Source: Desulfovibrio sp.
Lineage (GTDB): Bacteria; Desulfobacterota; Desulfovibrionia; Desulfovibrionales; Desulfovibrionaceae
Length of the DNA: 53,905 nt
NCBI GenBank assembly: GCA_031269345.1
Contig: JAISZH010000168.1
Location: 1-53,905, forward strand
Reading direction: 5' to 3'
This document shows positions 20,200 through 30,164 of this stretch, in pieces. A program made the position numbers and the translations under genes. Under the pieces are notes generated by a model. The model worked only from the letters and a program-made list of their open reading frames with translations. It was not told where the DNA came from and did no database searches. Position 1 is the first letter of the stretch, and every line of letters starts with the position of its first letter.

Positions 20200-21462
20200 T
20201 TGGATGCCATCATGACCGAAAAAAGCTTTATTCCTCTTGGCGACGGTTTTTTCCACCAGCTCGCGGACAAGAAACGCGTTTTCGCCGCGGCGGCGCAAAA
20301 GGCCGAAAACGCCGGCAGGGAGGACGTACTCCGCGCGATAGGCAAAAGCGTCCTCGACGAGGATGATTTCGTACTGCTTACAAGTCCTGCGGCAAGCCGG
20401 GAACTGGAGGCCCTGGCCGAACGGGCGCTGTCCGAAACCCTGCGCCGTTTCGGAAGGGCGAAACAGCTTTTCGCTCCGCTCTATCTCAGCAATTATTGCA
20501 CAAACAGCTGCGTCTACTGCGGCTTTCACGCCGGTCCGGGCATAAAACGCAAGGCGCTCTCCCCGGACGAGATTGAAACGGAACTCAAAGCTCTGGCGGC
20601 CACCGGTCTGCGCCAGGTGTTGCTCCTGACCGGAGACGCCCCGAAACGGACCGGGGGGAGTTATATAGCGCTGGCCGTGGACATGGCGGCGCGTTATTTC
20701 CCCACCGTTGGGATAGAGGTTCCGGCGCTGACCCTTGAAGAATACGCGCAGATCGCCAAAGCCGGGGCCGGTTCCATGACCATGTTCCAGGAAACCTACG
20801 ATCAGCGGCTCTATGCCCGCCTGCACCCGGCCGGACCCAAACGCGTTTTCGCAAATCGTCTGGACGCCCCGCATCGGGCGCTCATGGCCGGTATCCGGCA
20901 GGTCAATTTCGGCGTCCTGCTCGGCCTTGGAGACTGGCGTTTTGACGTTTTCATGATGGCCGCGCACGCCCGCTTCCTGCAACGCATGTTTCCCGAGGCG
21001 GAAACCGCCTTTTCCCTGCCCCGCCTGCGTCCGATAGGCGAGCGTAAAAACGGCGGCGACGAGAACGGACGGGTCTTTGTCCCTTCGCCCGTCAAGGATC
21101 GCGACTTTGTCCAGGCGTTGACGGCCCTGCGCTGTTTCGTGCCTCAGGCCGGCATAACCTTGTCCACGCGCGAGAGCGCTTTTATGCGCGACAGGCTCCT
21201 TCCCCTCGGGGTAACGAAAATTTCCGCCGGAGTTTGCACCGGCGTCGGTGGATACGCTCAGCCGGCACCCGAAAAAACCGTGCAGTTCTTCATAGACGAC
21301 GAGCGCAGCGTGGACGAGATGCGGGATTCTCTGGGGAAACTCGGTTTTCAGCCCGTGTTCTCCGACTGGCTCCTGCCGGAAAAAGGGGAACTGCCCCTCT
21401 CGCAGGCGTTGCGCCGTTCGCTCGGAGACCTCGGTCATCACAAATCCCGCGCCCCTTTCTGA
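20200..21462 (+). CDS. thiH: 2-iminoacetate synthase (radical SAM) ThiH
   Basis: LSNYCTNSCVYCGFHAG radical SAM motif and ThiH-like domain. Confidence 0.93.
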   Translation: MDAIMTEKSFIPLGDGFFHQLADKKRVFAAAAQKAENAGREDVLRAIGKSVLDEDDFVLLTSPAASRELEALAERALSETLRRFGRAKQLFAPLYLSNYCTNSCVYCGFHAGPGIKRKALSPDEIETELKALAATGLRQVLLLTGDAPKRTGGSYIALAVDMAARYFPTVGIEVPALTLEEYAQIAKAGAGSMTMFQETYDQRLYARLHPAGPKRVFANRLDAPHRALMAGIRQVNFGVLLGLGDWRFDVFMMAAHARFLQRMFPEAETAFSLPRLRPIGERKNGGDENGRVFVPSPVKDRDFVQALTALRCFVPQAGITLSTRESAFMRDRLLPLGVTKISAGVCTGVGGYAQPAPEKTVQFFIDDERSVDEMRDSLGKLGFQPVFSDWLLPEKGELPLSQALRRSLGDLGHHKSRAPF

Positions 21463-21469
21463 GACCGCC

Positions 21470-22105
21470 ATGATCCCCTTTCCAGACACGGATATCTACT
21501 GCATCACCGATTCCCGGCAAAGCCTGGGGCGCTCCAATGTGGACGTGGTCCGGCTTATGCTTGAGGCCGGAGCGCGCGTAATCCAGTATCGGGAAAAGAA
21601 TTTGAAGGCCGGGCAAATGTTGAAGGAATGCCTGGAAATACGCGCCCTGACCATGGAGCGCGGGGTCTGTTTCCTGGTGAACGACTATCTGGACATCGCT
21701 CTTTTGGCAGATGCGGACGGGGCGCACATCGGGCAGGACGACATTCCTCTGTCCGAGGCGCGTGGGCTTTTGGGGCACAAGCGCGTCATAGGCGTATCCA
21801 CGCACCGCTGGTCGGAGGCCGAGGCCGCGATCACCGGCGGAGCGGACTATATCGGCGTCGGACCCATTTTCCCCACTGCCACCAAAACCGCCACCCCGCC
21901 GGTGGGATACGCCTACCTGGAAGAGGCTGCCGCCAAATGCCCCATACCTTTCGTCACCATAGGCGGGATAAACGAAAATACCATCGCCGGCGCTGTAGAA
22001 CGAGGAGCGCGCTGTTGCGCCGTGGTTTCCGCCATCACCATGTCCGAAGACATCGCGGGAAAAATGCAACTGCTGCGCAAGCTTATGAGCGAGGCCCGCA
22101 AATGA
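21470..22105 (+). CDS. thiE: Thiamine phosphate synthase
   Basis: VIQYREKN, DGAHIGQDDIPLSEAR, YIGVGPIFPTATK, FVTIGGI. Confidence 0.95.
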   Translation: MIPFPDTDIYCITDSRQSLGRSNVDVVRLMLEAGARVIQYREKNLKAGQMLKECLEIRALTMERGVCFLVNDYLDIALLADADGAHIGQDDIPLSEARGLLGHKRVIGVSTHRWSEAEAAITGGADYIGVGPIFPTATKTATPPVGYAYLEEAAAKCPIPFVTIGGINENTIAGAVERGARCCAVVSAITMSEDIAGKMQLLRKLMSEARK

Positions 22106-22983
22106 GCGCGCCGTCTGAGGGCAAAGCCCGCCCGGCGCCTGTCCGTCCGGTGATTCTGAGTGTGGCCGGCTCCGATTCCGGGGGAGGGGCGGGCATCCAG
22201 GCGGATATGAAAACCATAACGGTCCTCGGCGCTTTCGGAGTTTCGGTGCTGGCCGCCTTAACCGCCCAGAACGGGGCGCAGGTGCGCGGGGTCATGGAGA
22301 TACCGGCCGATTTCGTGCTGTTGCAGTTGGCCGCCGTGCTTGAGGGCTTTCCCGTGAAAGCCGCCAAAACCGGCATGCTGGCAACAACCGGGGTTATCGA
22401 GGCCGTTGCCGGGGCCTTGAGCCAAAACAGACGCACCTTCCCGCTGGTCGTAGACCCGGTATGCGCGAGCCAATCCGGTCACAGCCTGCTGCGCCCGGAG
22501 GCGGAAGACGCCATGCGCGTCCTCCTGCTCCCGGAGGCGGATATCCTAACCCCCAACAAGCCGGAAGCCGAGTTGTTGGCGCGCGTACGCCTGAAAGACG
22601 GGGCAGATCCGCGTCCTTTGCTGGACCGCCTGCACGCGCTCGGGGCAAAGGCGGTGCTGCTCAAAGGCGGACATTTTAAAAAATTTTCCGGCCAGACCCT
22701 GATTACTGACTGGCTTTCCTTGCCGGGTCAGGAACCGAAGGCTTTCTCCCATGCGCGCATAGAAACCGTCAACACCCACGGGACCGGATGCGCCCTGTCC
22801 GCCGCTTTGGCCGCCTTTTTGGGCTTCGGTTTGACTCTTGACGAAGCGGTGCGCAAGGCTCAGCAATTTTTAAGCGCCGCCCTGGCCTCATCCTTTACCC
22901 CCGGCATAGGGGCGGGTCCCCCGGACTTTTTTGCGGGAAGCGGCTTTGCCCCTTCAACACCATGGACATATTCGACATCATAG
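22102..22983 (+). CDS. thiD: Hydroxymethylpyrimidine (phosphate) kinase
   Basis: VAGSDSGGGAGIQADMKTI, LTPNKPEAELL, NTHGTGCALSAALAA; true start ATG 22102. Confidence 0.93.
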   Translation: MSAPSEGKARPAPVRPVILSVAGSDSGGGAGIQADMKTITVLGAFGVSVLAALTAQNGAQVRGVMEIPADFVLLQLAAVLEGFPVKAAKTGMLATTGVIEAVAGALSQNRRTFPLVVDPVCASQSGHSLLRPEAEDAMRVLLLPEADILTPNKPEAELLARVRLKDGADPRPLLDRLHALGAKAVLLKGGHFKKFSGQTLITDWLSLPGQEPKAFSHARIETVNTHGTGCALSAALAAFLGFGLTLDEAVRKAQQFLSAALASSFTPGIGAGPPDFFAGSGFAPSTPWTYSTS

Positions 22984-23642
22984 GCCCGGTGATGATCGGG
23001 CCCTCCAGTTCCCACACCGCCGGAGCGGTGCGGATAGGAGCGGTGGCGCGGAAAATCCTCGGGGGGAAAATCACCCGTGCCGAAGTCTTCTTTGCCGGCT
23101 CTTTCGCGGAAACCTTCCGGGGCCACGGCACGGACAAGGCGATCCTTGGCGGCCTGCTGGGGATGCAAAGCGATGACGAGCGTATTCGCGACAGCTTCCG
23201 CCATGCCGAAGAGGCGGGAATTGAATTTGTTTTCACCACGATCAGCCTGCCGCGCGCGCACCCGAATACGGTCAAAATCCATCTTGCCGGGGAAAACGGA
23301 GGAGAATGCGCCGTACAGGGCGCTTCAGTCGGAGGCGGGAACATACTGATCACCGATGTGAACGGAATGGAGACCGCATTCAGCGGCAAAGCCGATACCC
23401 TTATAATTCCCCACCGCGATATGCCCGGAGTAATAGCCTCCGTAAGCTCCCTGATGGCGGATTACGGAGTAAACATCGGCAATTTCCGCCTTAACAGGCC
23501 GCACAAAGGCTTCCAGGCGGTCATGACCGTGGAACTGGACGGGGGCATCCCGGACGAGGCCTTGCGCCTGCTGACCCGGCTCAAGTATGTGGACAGCGTC
23601 GTCTACCTGCCAGTTAACCGGAACGGAGACGCGCGGTGTTGA
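22962..23642 (+). CDS. sdaAB: L-serine dehydratase, Fe-S dependent, beta subunit
   Basis: FDIIGPVMIGPSSSHTAGAVRIG; C-terminal ACT-like. Confidence 0.92.
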   Translation: MDIFDIIGPVMIGPSSSHTAGAVRIGAVARKILGGKITRAEVFFAGSFAETFRGHGTDKAILGGLLGMQSDDERIRDSFRHAEEAGIEFVFTTISLPRAHPNTVKIHLAGENGGECAVQGASVGGGNILITDVNGMETAFSGKADTLIIPHRDMPGVIASVSSLMADYGVNIGNFRLNRPHKGFQAVMTVELDGGIPDEALRLLTRLKYVDSVVYLPVNRNGDARC

Positions 23643-24508
23643 GTTACTCATCCCTGGCTGAACTGGTCGTTGCGGCGACGGAGGCCAAAAGCTCCATTGC
23701 GCGGGTGGCGTTGCGCGATCAGGCGGAACAAATCGGCCTCGGACAAGAGCAAGTCTACGCGCGGATGCGGGACAACCTGCTGGTTATGCGCGAGGCGGCA
23801 ATTCGCGGTCTGACGGGCGAGTTGCATTCGCCAAGCGGTCTTTCCGGCGGAGACGGCCTGAAAATGGAACGTCGCGCGCAACACGCGCCCTTGTCGGGGG
23901 TCTTCTGCGCCAAGGCCATAGCCCGCGCTCTGGCCATAGCGGAGTACAACGCCGCCATGGGCAGGATCGTAGCCGCGCCCACGGCCGGGTCCTGCGGCAT
24001 CCTCCCGGCCGCGCTTCTGACCATGATCGAGGAAACCGGGGCAAGCGAGGAGAGCGCGGTCATGGCGCTGTTCACCGCAGGCGCCGTGGGGCTGGTCATA
24101 GCCAATGTGGCGTGCATATCCGGGGCCGAGGGCGGCTGCCAGGCGGAATGCGGCAGCGCGGCCGCCATGACTGCGGCGGCCTTGGTGGAAATGGCCGAAG
24201 GCGCGCCGCAGGCGGCGGCCGATGCCGCGGCCGTCGCCCTGAAAAATCAGATGGGACTTGTCTGCGACCCCGTGGCCGGACTGGTGGAGACGCCCTGCAT
24301 AAAGCGTAACGCGGGCGGGGTCATGTGCGCGATTGCCGCCGCTGATATGGCCCTGGCCGGGATAAAAAGCGTCATACCCGCGGATGAGGTCATAGAGGCC
24401 ATGCGCGCCGTAGGCGCGGCCATGCCGCAGAGCCTGCGCGAAACGGCTCGGGGAGGTCTTGCGGCCACCCCCACCGGTATTGCCCTGAAACAGAAAATTT
24501 TCGGATAA
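23636..24508 (+). CDS. sdaAA: L-serine dehydratase, Fe-S dependent, alpha subunit
   Basis: APTAGSCGILPAALLTM, CISGAEGGCQAECGSAAAMTAAAL, DPVAGLVETPCIKRN. Confidence 0.93.
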   Translation: MLSYSSLAELVVAATEAKSSIARVALRDQAEQIGLGQEQVYARMRDNLLVMREAAIRGLTGELHSPSGLSGGDGLKMERRAQHAPLSGVFCAKAIARALAIAEYNAAMGRIVAAPTAGSCGILPAALLTMIEETGASEESAVMALFTAGAVGLVIANVACISGAEGGCQAECGSAAAMTAAALVEMAEGAPQAAADAAAVALKNQMGLVCDPVAGLVETPCIKRNAGGVMCAIAAADMALAGIKSVIPADEVIEAMRAVGAAMPQSLRETARGGLAATPTGIALKQKIFG

Positions 24509-24522
24509 GCGCCGCGTAATTC

Positions 24523-24567
24523 CGATTCCGGATCAAACATGTATTAATGTTTGATCCGGAATCAGTG
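24523..24567. other. Near-perfect long hairpin gattccggatcaaacat-gtatta-atgtttgatccggaatc
   Basis: About 17-bp inverted repeat without a T tract. Confidence 0.75.
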
Positions 24568-24654
24568 CGTCAGCATCTTGCATAAGAAAATTTTACAAGT
24601 TATTCGAATTTCGGATAAAAGTGTTTCAATTTTATCCGGAACTGGAATCGCGTC

Positions 24655-24722
24655 TGCCCGCGCAGGCGCCAAAACCGTAGGTTTTGCAAGGAGCAGGCGG
24701 GCTTTGCCTGCCTGCGGCTTTC
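24655..24722 (+). repeat. Repeat family A, partial/degenerate copy A3
   Basis: gcaaggagcaggcgggctttgcctgcctgcgg. Confidence 0.4.
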
Positions 24723-24725
24723 CAA

Positions 24726-24905
24726 ATATTGATAGCCGCATTGAAAAGTAAACTTTTCAATGCGGTGGGATCGTCAGCCGAAAACGTGGTTTTCGGCTGA
24801 CTTGCGCCGCTTCGCGGCGATTGCGGCTCGGCGGCCGCTGTTCAGGTTTCCATGCGGAAATCTCTAAAATGGCACATGTTATTATTTGGAATCCGAATTA
24901 GGCAG
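24726..24905 (+). repeat. Repeat family C, copy C5
   Basis: gcattgaaaagt-aa-acttttcaatgc perfect stem; gtcagccgaaaacgtggttttcggctgac; gcgccgcttcgcggcg; tail shared with C2. Confidence 0.85.
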
Positions 24906-25174
24906 CGTCGTCACGATACATATAACACACTGAATGCATTTGGTATTTCTTGGTGTCGCGACGTGCAATTAATTTAATGATTTCATGGCGTTATATGCCA
25001 TATGGCGATACCGCCCAAGCCAATTAAAATTTTTCTGCGGATTGCCGCACGGAACTCCGTTGAATCAGTCGATCAATAAGCTTGACAGGCGCCGGCCGCC
25101 CAGTTTTGCAATTGCGGCCCGAGGCGCGCTGGAGGCCCCGCTCTCGGCGGCGTTCCAGGGAGAAAACAGGAAAT

Positions 25175-26425
25175 ATGTCAGGAAGCAAAAACAATCATTC
25201 GAAGACATTACGGCACATACATGTGTCAGAACTCAAACCGGGCATGTATGTGGTGGATGCAGGCATAACTTGGGCCAGCAGGCCCTATCTGTACATGAAA
25301 GAGGGACTCATCACGACCGAGGAGCAGGCGCGGCGCATAGCGGATGAGGGCTACCTTGAGAGCTATATTGATCTCACCCGCTCCACGCGGAAGTTTGAAG
25401 TCACCCCTTTCAAGGAAACCTTCAATCTTGAGGAAACCGAAAAACCTTTTCTTTTCAAGCCTCGGGTGCCTCTGGCCGAAGAGGTGAGCGCCGCCGCCGA
25501 GGTCCACGACGATACAGTCGGTTATGTGCGCAATTTCATGAGCGATATCCGCACCGGCAAGCTCGACATGGCTCCGGCCTTCGATTTTATGGGCAAAATC
25601 ATGGCGAGCATGGAACGCAACGTCAACGCCATGCTGAGTCTCTGCCGTCTGCGGCGGGTGGACAGTTACACTTATATGCACTGCGTGAATGTGAGCGTGT
25701 TCTCGAGCATGTTTTCCCGCTACCTGGGGATGGGTGAGAACAAAGCCTTGTGCCTTGGGTTGTCCGGCCTGTTCCATGACTTGGGAAAAGCGCTCGTTCC
25801 CGCGCAAATCCTGAACGCGCCGCGTAAATTGAACCCCGAGGAGCGAGCCCTGATGAATTCCCACCCTACTTTGGGCTATGAGCAAATCAAGGACATTCCC
25901 GGCATAACCCCGGAAGTGCCTCTGGGAATGCTGCACCATCATGAGAAATACAATGGCAGCGGCTATCCTTCCGGCCTCTCCGGTGACTCCGTATCCAAGA
26001 CCGGCTACATAATCGCCCTGGCCGACGTCTATGATGCCCTGACCAGCAAGCGCGTCTACAAAGACGGGATGACCCCGCACCAAGCCCTGGGAATCATGTA
26101 TGAAGAGATGCGCGGCAGGGACTTGCACCCGGAACTGCTGAACAAGTTCATCAAGATGCTTGGCGTGTATCCCATCGGCAGCGTGGTGGAGATGTCGGAC
26201 GGCAGTTGGGGAGTTGTGAGCGGCTGTAACGTGGACGCGCCGATCAAGCCTGTGGTCACTTTGGTCAGGGACGCCCAAGGTCATGCCGTGCCGGAGACTG
26301 ACGTGGACCTCTCCGCCGCTGACGTCCAATTAAGCATCAAACGTTGCGTGCCGGCCGAGACCACAAACATAAACCCGGCCCAGGTCCTGCGCCTGCCGCC
26401 CGGCGCGCCCGAACACAATTGCTGA
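25175..26425 (+). CDS. HD-GYP domain protein (putative c-di-GMP phosphodiesterase)
   Basis: GLFHDLGKALVPAQILN, HPTLGYE, HHEKYNGSGYPSGLSG, ALADVYDALTSKRVYKD; start ATG 25175. Confidence 0.92.
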   Translation: MSGSKNNHSKTLRHIHVSELKPGMYVVDAGITWASRPYLYMKEGLITTEEQARRIADEGYLESYIDLTRSTRKFEVTPFKETFNLEETEKPFLFKPRVPLAEEVSAAAEVHDDTVGYVRNFMSDIRTGKLDMAPAFDFMGKIMASMERNVNAMLSLCRLRRVDSYTYMHCVNVSVFSSMFSRYLGMGENKALCLGLSGLFHDLGKALVPAQILNAPRKLNPEERALMNSHPTLGYEQIKDIPGITPEVPLGMLHHHEKYNGSGYPSGLSGDSVSKTGYIIALADVYDALTSKRVYKDGMTPHQALGIMYEEMRGRDLHPELLNKFIKMLGVYPIGSVVEMSDGSWGVVSGCNVDAPIKPVVTLVRDAQGHAVPETDVDLSAADVQLSIKRCVPAETTNINPAQVLRLPPGAPEHNC

Positions 26426-26557
26426 TTTCTGCGGAAATCAATAAACATCCGCCGTGATCCCGATGCGCCGCGAAGCGGCGCAAGCCAGCCGAAACCCACG
26501 CTTTTCGGCTGACGATTCTGCGTTAAAAAGTATGCTTTTCAACGCATGTATCAGTAA
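26423..26557 (-). repeat. Repeat family C, copy C6 (reverse orientation)
   Basis: gatttctgcggaaatc...gcgccgcgaagcggcgc...cagccgaaacccacgcttttcggctg...gcgttaaaaagtatgcttttcaacgc. Confidence 0.8.
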
Positions 26558-26573
26558 ACGCGAGGAAGTTCAT

Positions 26574-26756
26574 ATGCGCATAAGCGTCAAGGACATCGTA
26601 CCCCTGTTCTTTTTCGCCGGGGTCGCCCTTTCCCCGGCCGCTCTGGAACATTTCGGCCACGCTCTGGATGATACGATCTCCCAATACATAGTGATGGTCG
26701 GGGGTCTGGGCCTTCTTTATTTCACGCTTTCCCTGCTGACGAAAACAGGCAGGTAA
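26574..26756 (+). CDS. Small membrane protein, function unknown
   Basis: 60 aa MRISVKDIVPLFFFAGVALSPAALEHFGHALDDTISQYIVMVGGLGLLYFTLSLLTKTGR; SD-like aggaag. Confidence 0.55.
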   Translation: MRISVKDIVPLFFFAGVALSPAALEHFGHALDDTISQYIVMVGGLGLLYFTLSLLTKTGR

Positions 26757-26814
26757 CCGGAAGTCATCGCAAAATTTCTTTGCGCTTCATATTCCGCAAG
26801 TCCAAGGGGGACAT

Positions 26815-29067
26815 ATGGGTACGGAACTTTGCATTCACGGTCATTTTTACCAGCCTCCGCGCGAGGATCCATGGCTTGGCGGCGTCCTTGCCGAATCCAG
26901 CGCCGCGCCCATGTTGAACTGGAACGAGCGCATCCTGCGCGAGAGCTACGCCCCCTTGTCCTTCGCCCGCCGTCTGGACTCCGAAGGCCGCATCGCGGAC
27001 ATCATGAACTGCTATGAATGGATAAACTTCAATGTCGGCCCGACTCTGCTGCGCTGGATGCGCTCCTCCTCCCCGGAAACCGTCCGGCGCATGCGCGAGG
27101 GCGATGCCAACAGCCTTGCGCGCTGGGGCCACGGCAACGCCATGGCCCAGGTCTATCACCATATAATAATGCCTCTGGCTACGGATGAGGATCGCCGCAT
27201 CGAAACGCACTGGGCCATAGAAGATTTCCGCTTCCATTTCGGACGTGCCCCGGAAGGCATGTGGCTTCCGGAATGCGCGGTGGACCTGCCCTCACTGGAG
27301 ACCTTGGCCGGGGCGGGCATAAGTTTCGTCGTCCTGGCCCCGCGCCAGGCAAAGGCCGTGATCCTGGGAGGCAGAAGCGTCCCGGTCACGGAAAACAGCC
27401 TGGACTGCGGAGAACCCTACAAGATAAGCCTTCCCTCGGGAAAATCGATTCAGGCGGTTTTCTATAACGGCAATCTCTCACAAAGCATAGCCTTTGAGGG
27501 ACTTTTGCGTAGCGGCGAAGATTTCTGGCGGAGAATAGCCGAAGAATCCGCCACCCTGCCTGTGAAGGGCAGGAAAAGCTCTCTGCTCACCCTGGCCACA
27601 GACGGCGAAACTTACGGACATCATTTCGTATTCGGAGAAATGGCTCTGGCCTATGTGCTGGCGCAGGGCTATGCCGGGCGGGACGATATCAGCCTGACCA
27701 ACATAGGCGCATATATCGCCGCCCATCCGCCCCGCCTGGAAGTTGAGCTGCATGAACCCTCGTCCTGGAGCTGCACGCACGGGGTGGGGCGATGGATGCG
27801 TGACTGCGGCTGCCGGGACGGAGGCCACAGCGACTGGAATCAAAAATGGCGCGGCCCCCTGCGCGACGCCCTGAACCTGATGCGCTTCAAGGTGCGCGAA
27901 CACTTTGATAAAGCAGGCGGAGACTGCTTCACGGACAAGAACGCGGCGCTGCTGGACTATGGCCGCGTCCTGACCAACCCGAAACAGGGCGAGGACTTCG
28001 CGCGCGTTTGGATCAAAGACGGAAAGCGGGATATGGCCTTCAAGCTTCTGGACATGCAGGAGCAATCCCTGGCCGCCTTTGCCAGTTGCGCCTGGTTCTT
28101 TGACGACATCGCCCGCATTGAGCCGGAAAACGCCATGATCTTCTCTCTCAGGGCCATGGAGTTGCTGCTGGAATGCCGGGGTCCGGACATCAGGGAAGAT
28201 GTGGCGAAGGTCCTGGAAAAAGCCTGCTCCAACCAAAGCGGCGCTGGCACCGGCCGGGATGTTTTCGAACATGAAGCCGTGGCGCGAAGCCAAAATCCGG
28301 CAAGCCTCTGCCTTCTTGCTCTGGCTCTGTCCGACGCGCGCGGCAAAGCATTACAACCCGGAGAATCCATAAGACAGGACTGGCCGCGCCTGAGTGTGGA
28401 GGTGCTGTGCGGGGGGGAAAACCCGCCGCAGGGCACGGCGATCATCCGGTCCGGGCATGAAGATCGGGGAATGCGCCATCACTGGCGCATGGAAAACGTC
28501 TCTGGCGCGGATAATCCGCCTCTCGCCGAAATGAGTCTGTCCACGTTCCCCGAAGACCCGGCGTCCGGCCGGACCTCAAGCCGCAGCATCCGGGATTTCG
28601 CCCGTCCTCTGCTGGACTGGCTGCAAACAACGCGCCTTGACATACTACAGCAAAAACTGGAGGAAGAGCTTTCCGTCCGGGCCGCGCAGGCCGCCTCCCT
28701 TATTCTGCCCTGGGAGGAATGGCAGAGCGGGGTGCCGCGCCCGGATCTCTGGGCCGGCCTCGCCCCCTATCTGGCCCTTGAATACATGAATAACCGGTCT
28801 TTGGAGGAAAAAAAGCGCCTGCAGCTCGGGGCCATTCTCATCCGGCTGCTGGACGGACAGACGCGGGAGATGACGGCCAGGCTTCTGAACCGGGACATCC
28901 TCGCGGCGCTGGATGCGGGCGAAAGCGATGCGGCGCTCGCGCTTATGATGCGCAGGGCGCGACAAATCATACCGGATATGGACTGGTGGGAGGCGCAGAA
29001 CAGAATCTGGCTCCTCGGCCCGCGCCGCTATCCTCAATGCGCCCGCGAGCTTAATTTTTTCCTCTGA
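26815..29067 (+). CDS. Glycoside hydrolase family 57-like protein (DUF3536-type)
   Basis: CIHGHFYQPPREDPW start, GMWLPECAVDLPSLETLAGAGISFVVLAP, TDGETYGHHF. Confidence 0.85.
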   Translation: MGTELCIHGHFYQPPREDPWLGGVLAESSAAPMLNWNERILRESYAPLSFARRLDSEGRIADIMNCYEWINFNVGPTLLRWMRSSSPETVRRMREGDANSLARWGHGNAMAQVYHHIIMPLATDEDRRIETHWAIEDFRFHFGRAPEGMWLPECAVDLPSLETLAGAGISFVVLAPRQAKAVILGGRSVPVTENSLDCGEPYKISLPSGKSIQAVFYNGNLSQSIAFEGLLRSGEDFWRRIAEESATLPVKGRKSSLLTLATDGETYGHHFVFGEMALAYVLAQGYAGRDDISLTNIGAYIAAHPPRLEVELHEPSSWSCTHGVGRWMRDCGCRDGGHSDWNQKWRGPLRDALNLMRFKVREHFDKAGGDCFTDKNAALLDYGRVLTNPKQGEDFARVWIKDGKRDMAFKLLDMQEQSLAAFASCAWFFDDIARIEPENAMIFSLRAMELLLECRGPDIREDVAKVLEKACSNQSGAGTGRDVFEHEAVARSQNPASLCLLALALSDARGKALQPGESIRQDWPRLSVEVLCGGENPPQGTAIIRSGHEDRGMRHHWRMENVSGADNPPLAEMSLSTFPEDPASGRTSSRSIRDFARPLLDWLQTTRLDILQQKLEEELSVRAAQAASLILPWEEWQSGVPRPDLWAGLAPYLALEYMNNRSLEEKKRLQLGAILIRLLDGQTREMTARLLNRDILAALDAGESDAALALMMRRARQIIPDMDWWEAQNRIWLLGPRRYPQCARELNFFL

Positions 29068-29073
29068 CGGGAC

Positions 29074-30120
29074 ATGAGCGGCGCGACTGAAAAACTTCTT
29101 GTCTGGATCGGCAACCCCTTCTTTTGCAAGGAAATGGAAAAATTCGGCTGGCGCGTCGCGTATCAGCCGTACAGACCGGGGAGTTTCCACACCATCGAAA
29201 GCGTTCTGGAACTCACCGGAGGCGAACGGCCGGATCTGATCCTGGCCGCCGACGCCAGCGTTCCCCCTTTTCTGCTCGGCATGGAAACCTTTCCCTGGCT
29301 GACGGCCTTCTACGCGGTGGACGCCCATATCCACAGCTGGTACCATATCTACGCGCAGGGATTTGATATCTGTCTTGTTTCCCTGCAGGAGCGCATGCCG
29401 TTTTTTACCCGGCGCCTCCTTGACCCATCCCTTGTCTGGCATTTCCCTCCCTACGCCAGGACCGAGTGCCGCCCATCCGCAAATCGGCCGGAAAAGGAAT
29501 GGGATATGGTCTTTGTAGGCAACGTCTCGCAGGAACGCCAATCCAGACGAGCGGCCTTTCTCTCCGAAACAGCGGGGAAATTTCCCGGCCTGCGCGTTTT
29601 CCCCAAGGGCTTTTTCCCGGATATTTATCCAAAATCCAGGCTGATCCTGAACGAATGTTCATATGGAGAACTGAATTTTCGCGTTTTCGAGGCCTTGGGC
29701 ATGGGCGGGTGCCTGCTCACACCCGACATCGGCCCGGCTTTGACGGACATGTTCAGGGACGGGGAAGAACTCTTCACCTATCCGGCCTATGACACGACGG
29801 CCCTGGTAGAGTTGGCCGGGCGTCTGCTCCATGACGCTCCCCTGCGCGAGAAAACGGCAGCGGCCGGACTTGCCCGCATAGATGACCGACACCGCGCAAG
29901 CCATCGCGCTGAAGAACTTTCCCGGAAACTGCACGACCTTTTGAGCGTCGGCAAAGCCGAAAGCCTGGTCGCCACGCGCCTGGCCAAGGCAGCGGAAATC
30001 CACCACAATTTCCTCCGCCCCCTCTATCTGCACCACGCGGAAAGTCTGGAAGCCGACTTCATGCGGGAGGCATTTCTGTCGGCGGCCAAAGGCGTGAATT
30101 TGCCAAGAAGCGGATTTTGA
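29074..30120 (+). CDS. Glycosyltransferase, CgeB-like
   Basis: RLILNECSYGELNFRVFEALGMGGCLLTPDIGPALTDMFRDGEELFTY. Confidence 0.8.
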   Translation: MSGATEKLLVWIGNPFFCKEMEKFGWRVAYQPYRPGSFHTIESVLELTGGERPDLILAADASVPPFLLGMETFPWLTAFYAVDAHIHSWYHIYAQGFDICLVSLQERMPFFTRRLLDPSLVWHFPPYARTECRPSANRPEKEWDMVFVGNVSQERQSRRAAFLSETAGKFPGLRVFPKGFFPDIYPKSRLILNECSYGELNFRVFEALGMGGCLLTPDIGPALTDMFRDGEELFTYPAYDTTALVELAGRLLHDAPLREKTAAAGLARIDDRHRASHRAEELSRKLHDLLSVGKAESLVATRLAKAAEIHHNFLRPLYLHHAESLEADFMREAFLSAAKGVNLPRSGF

Positions 30121-30164
30121 TATACAAAGCGTTGCGCCGCTCTTGAAAGCGGCGTTGAAGCAGC

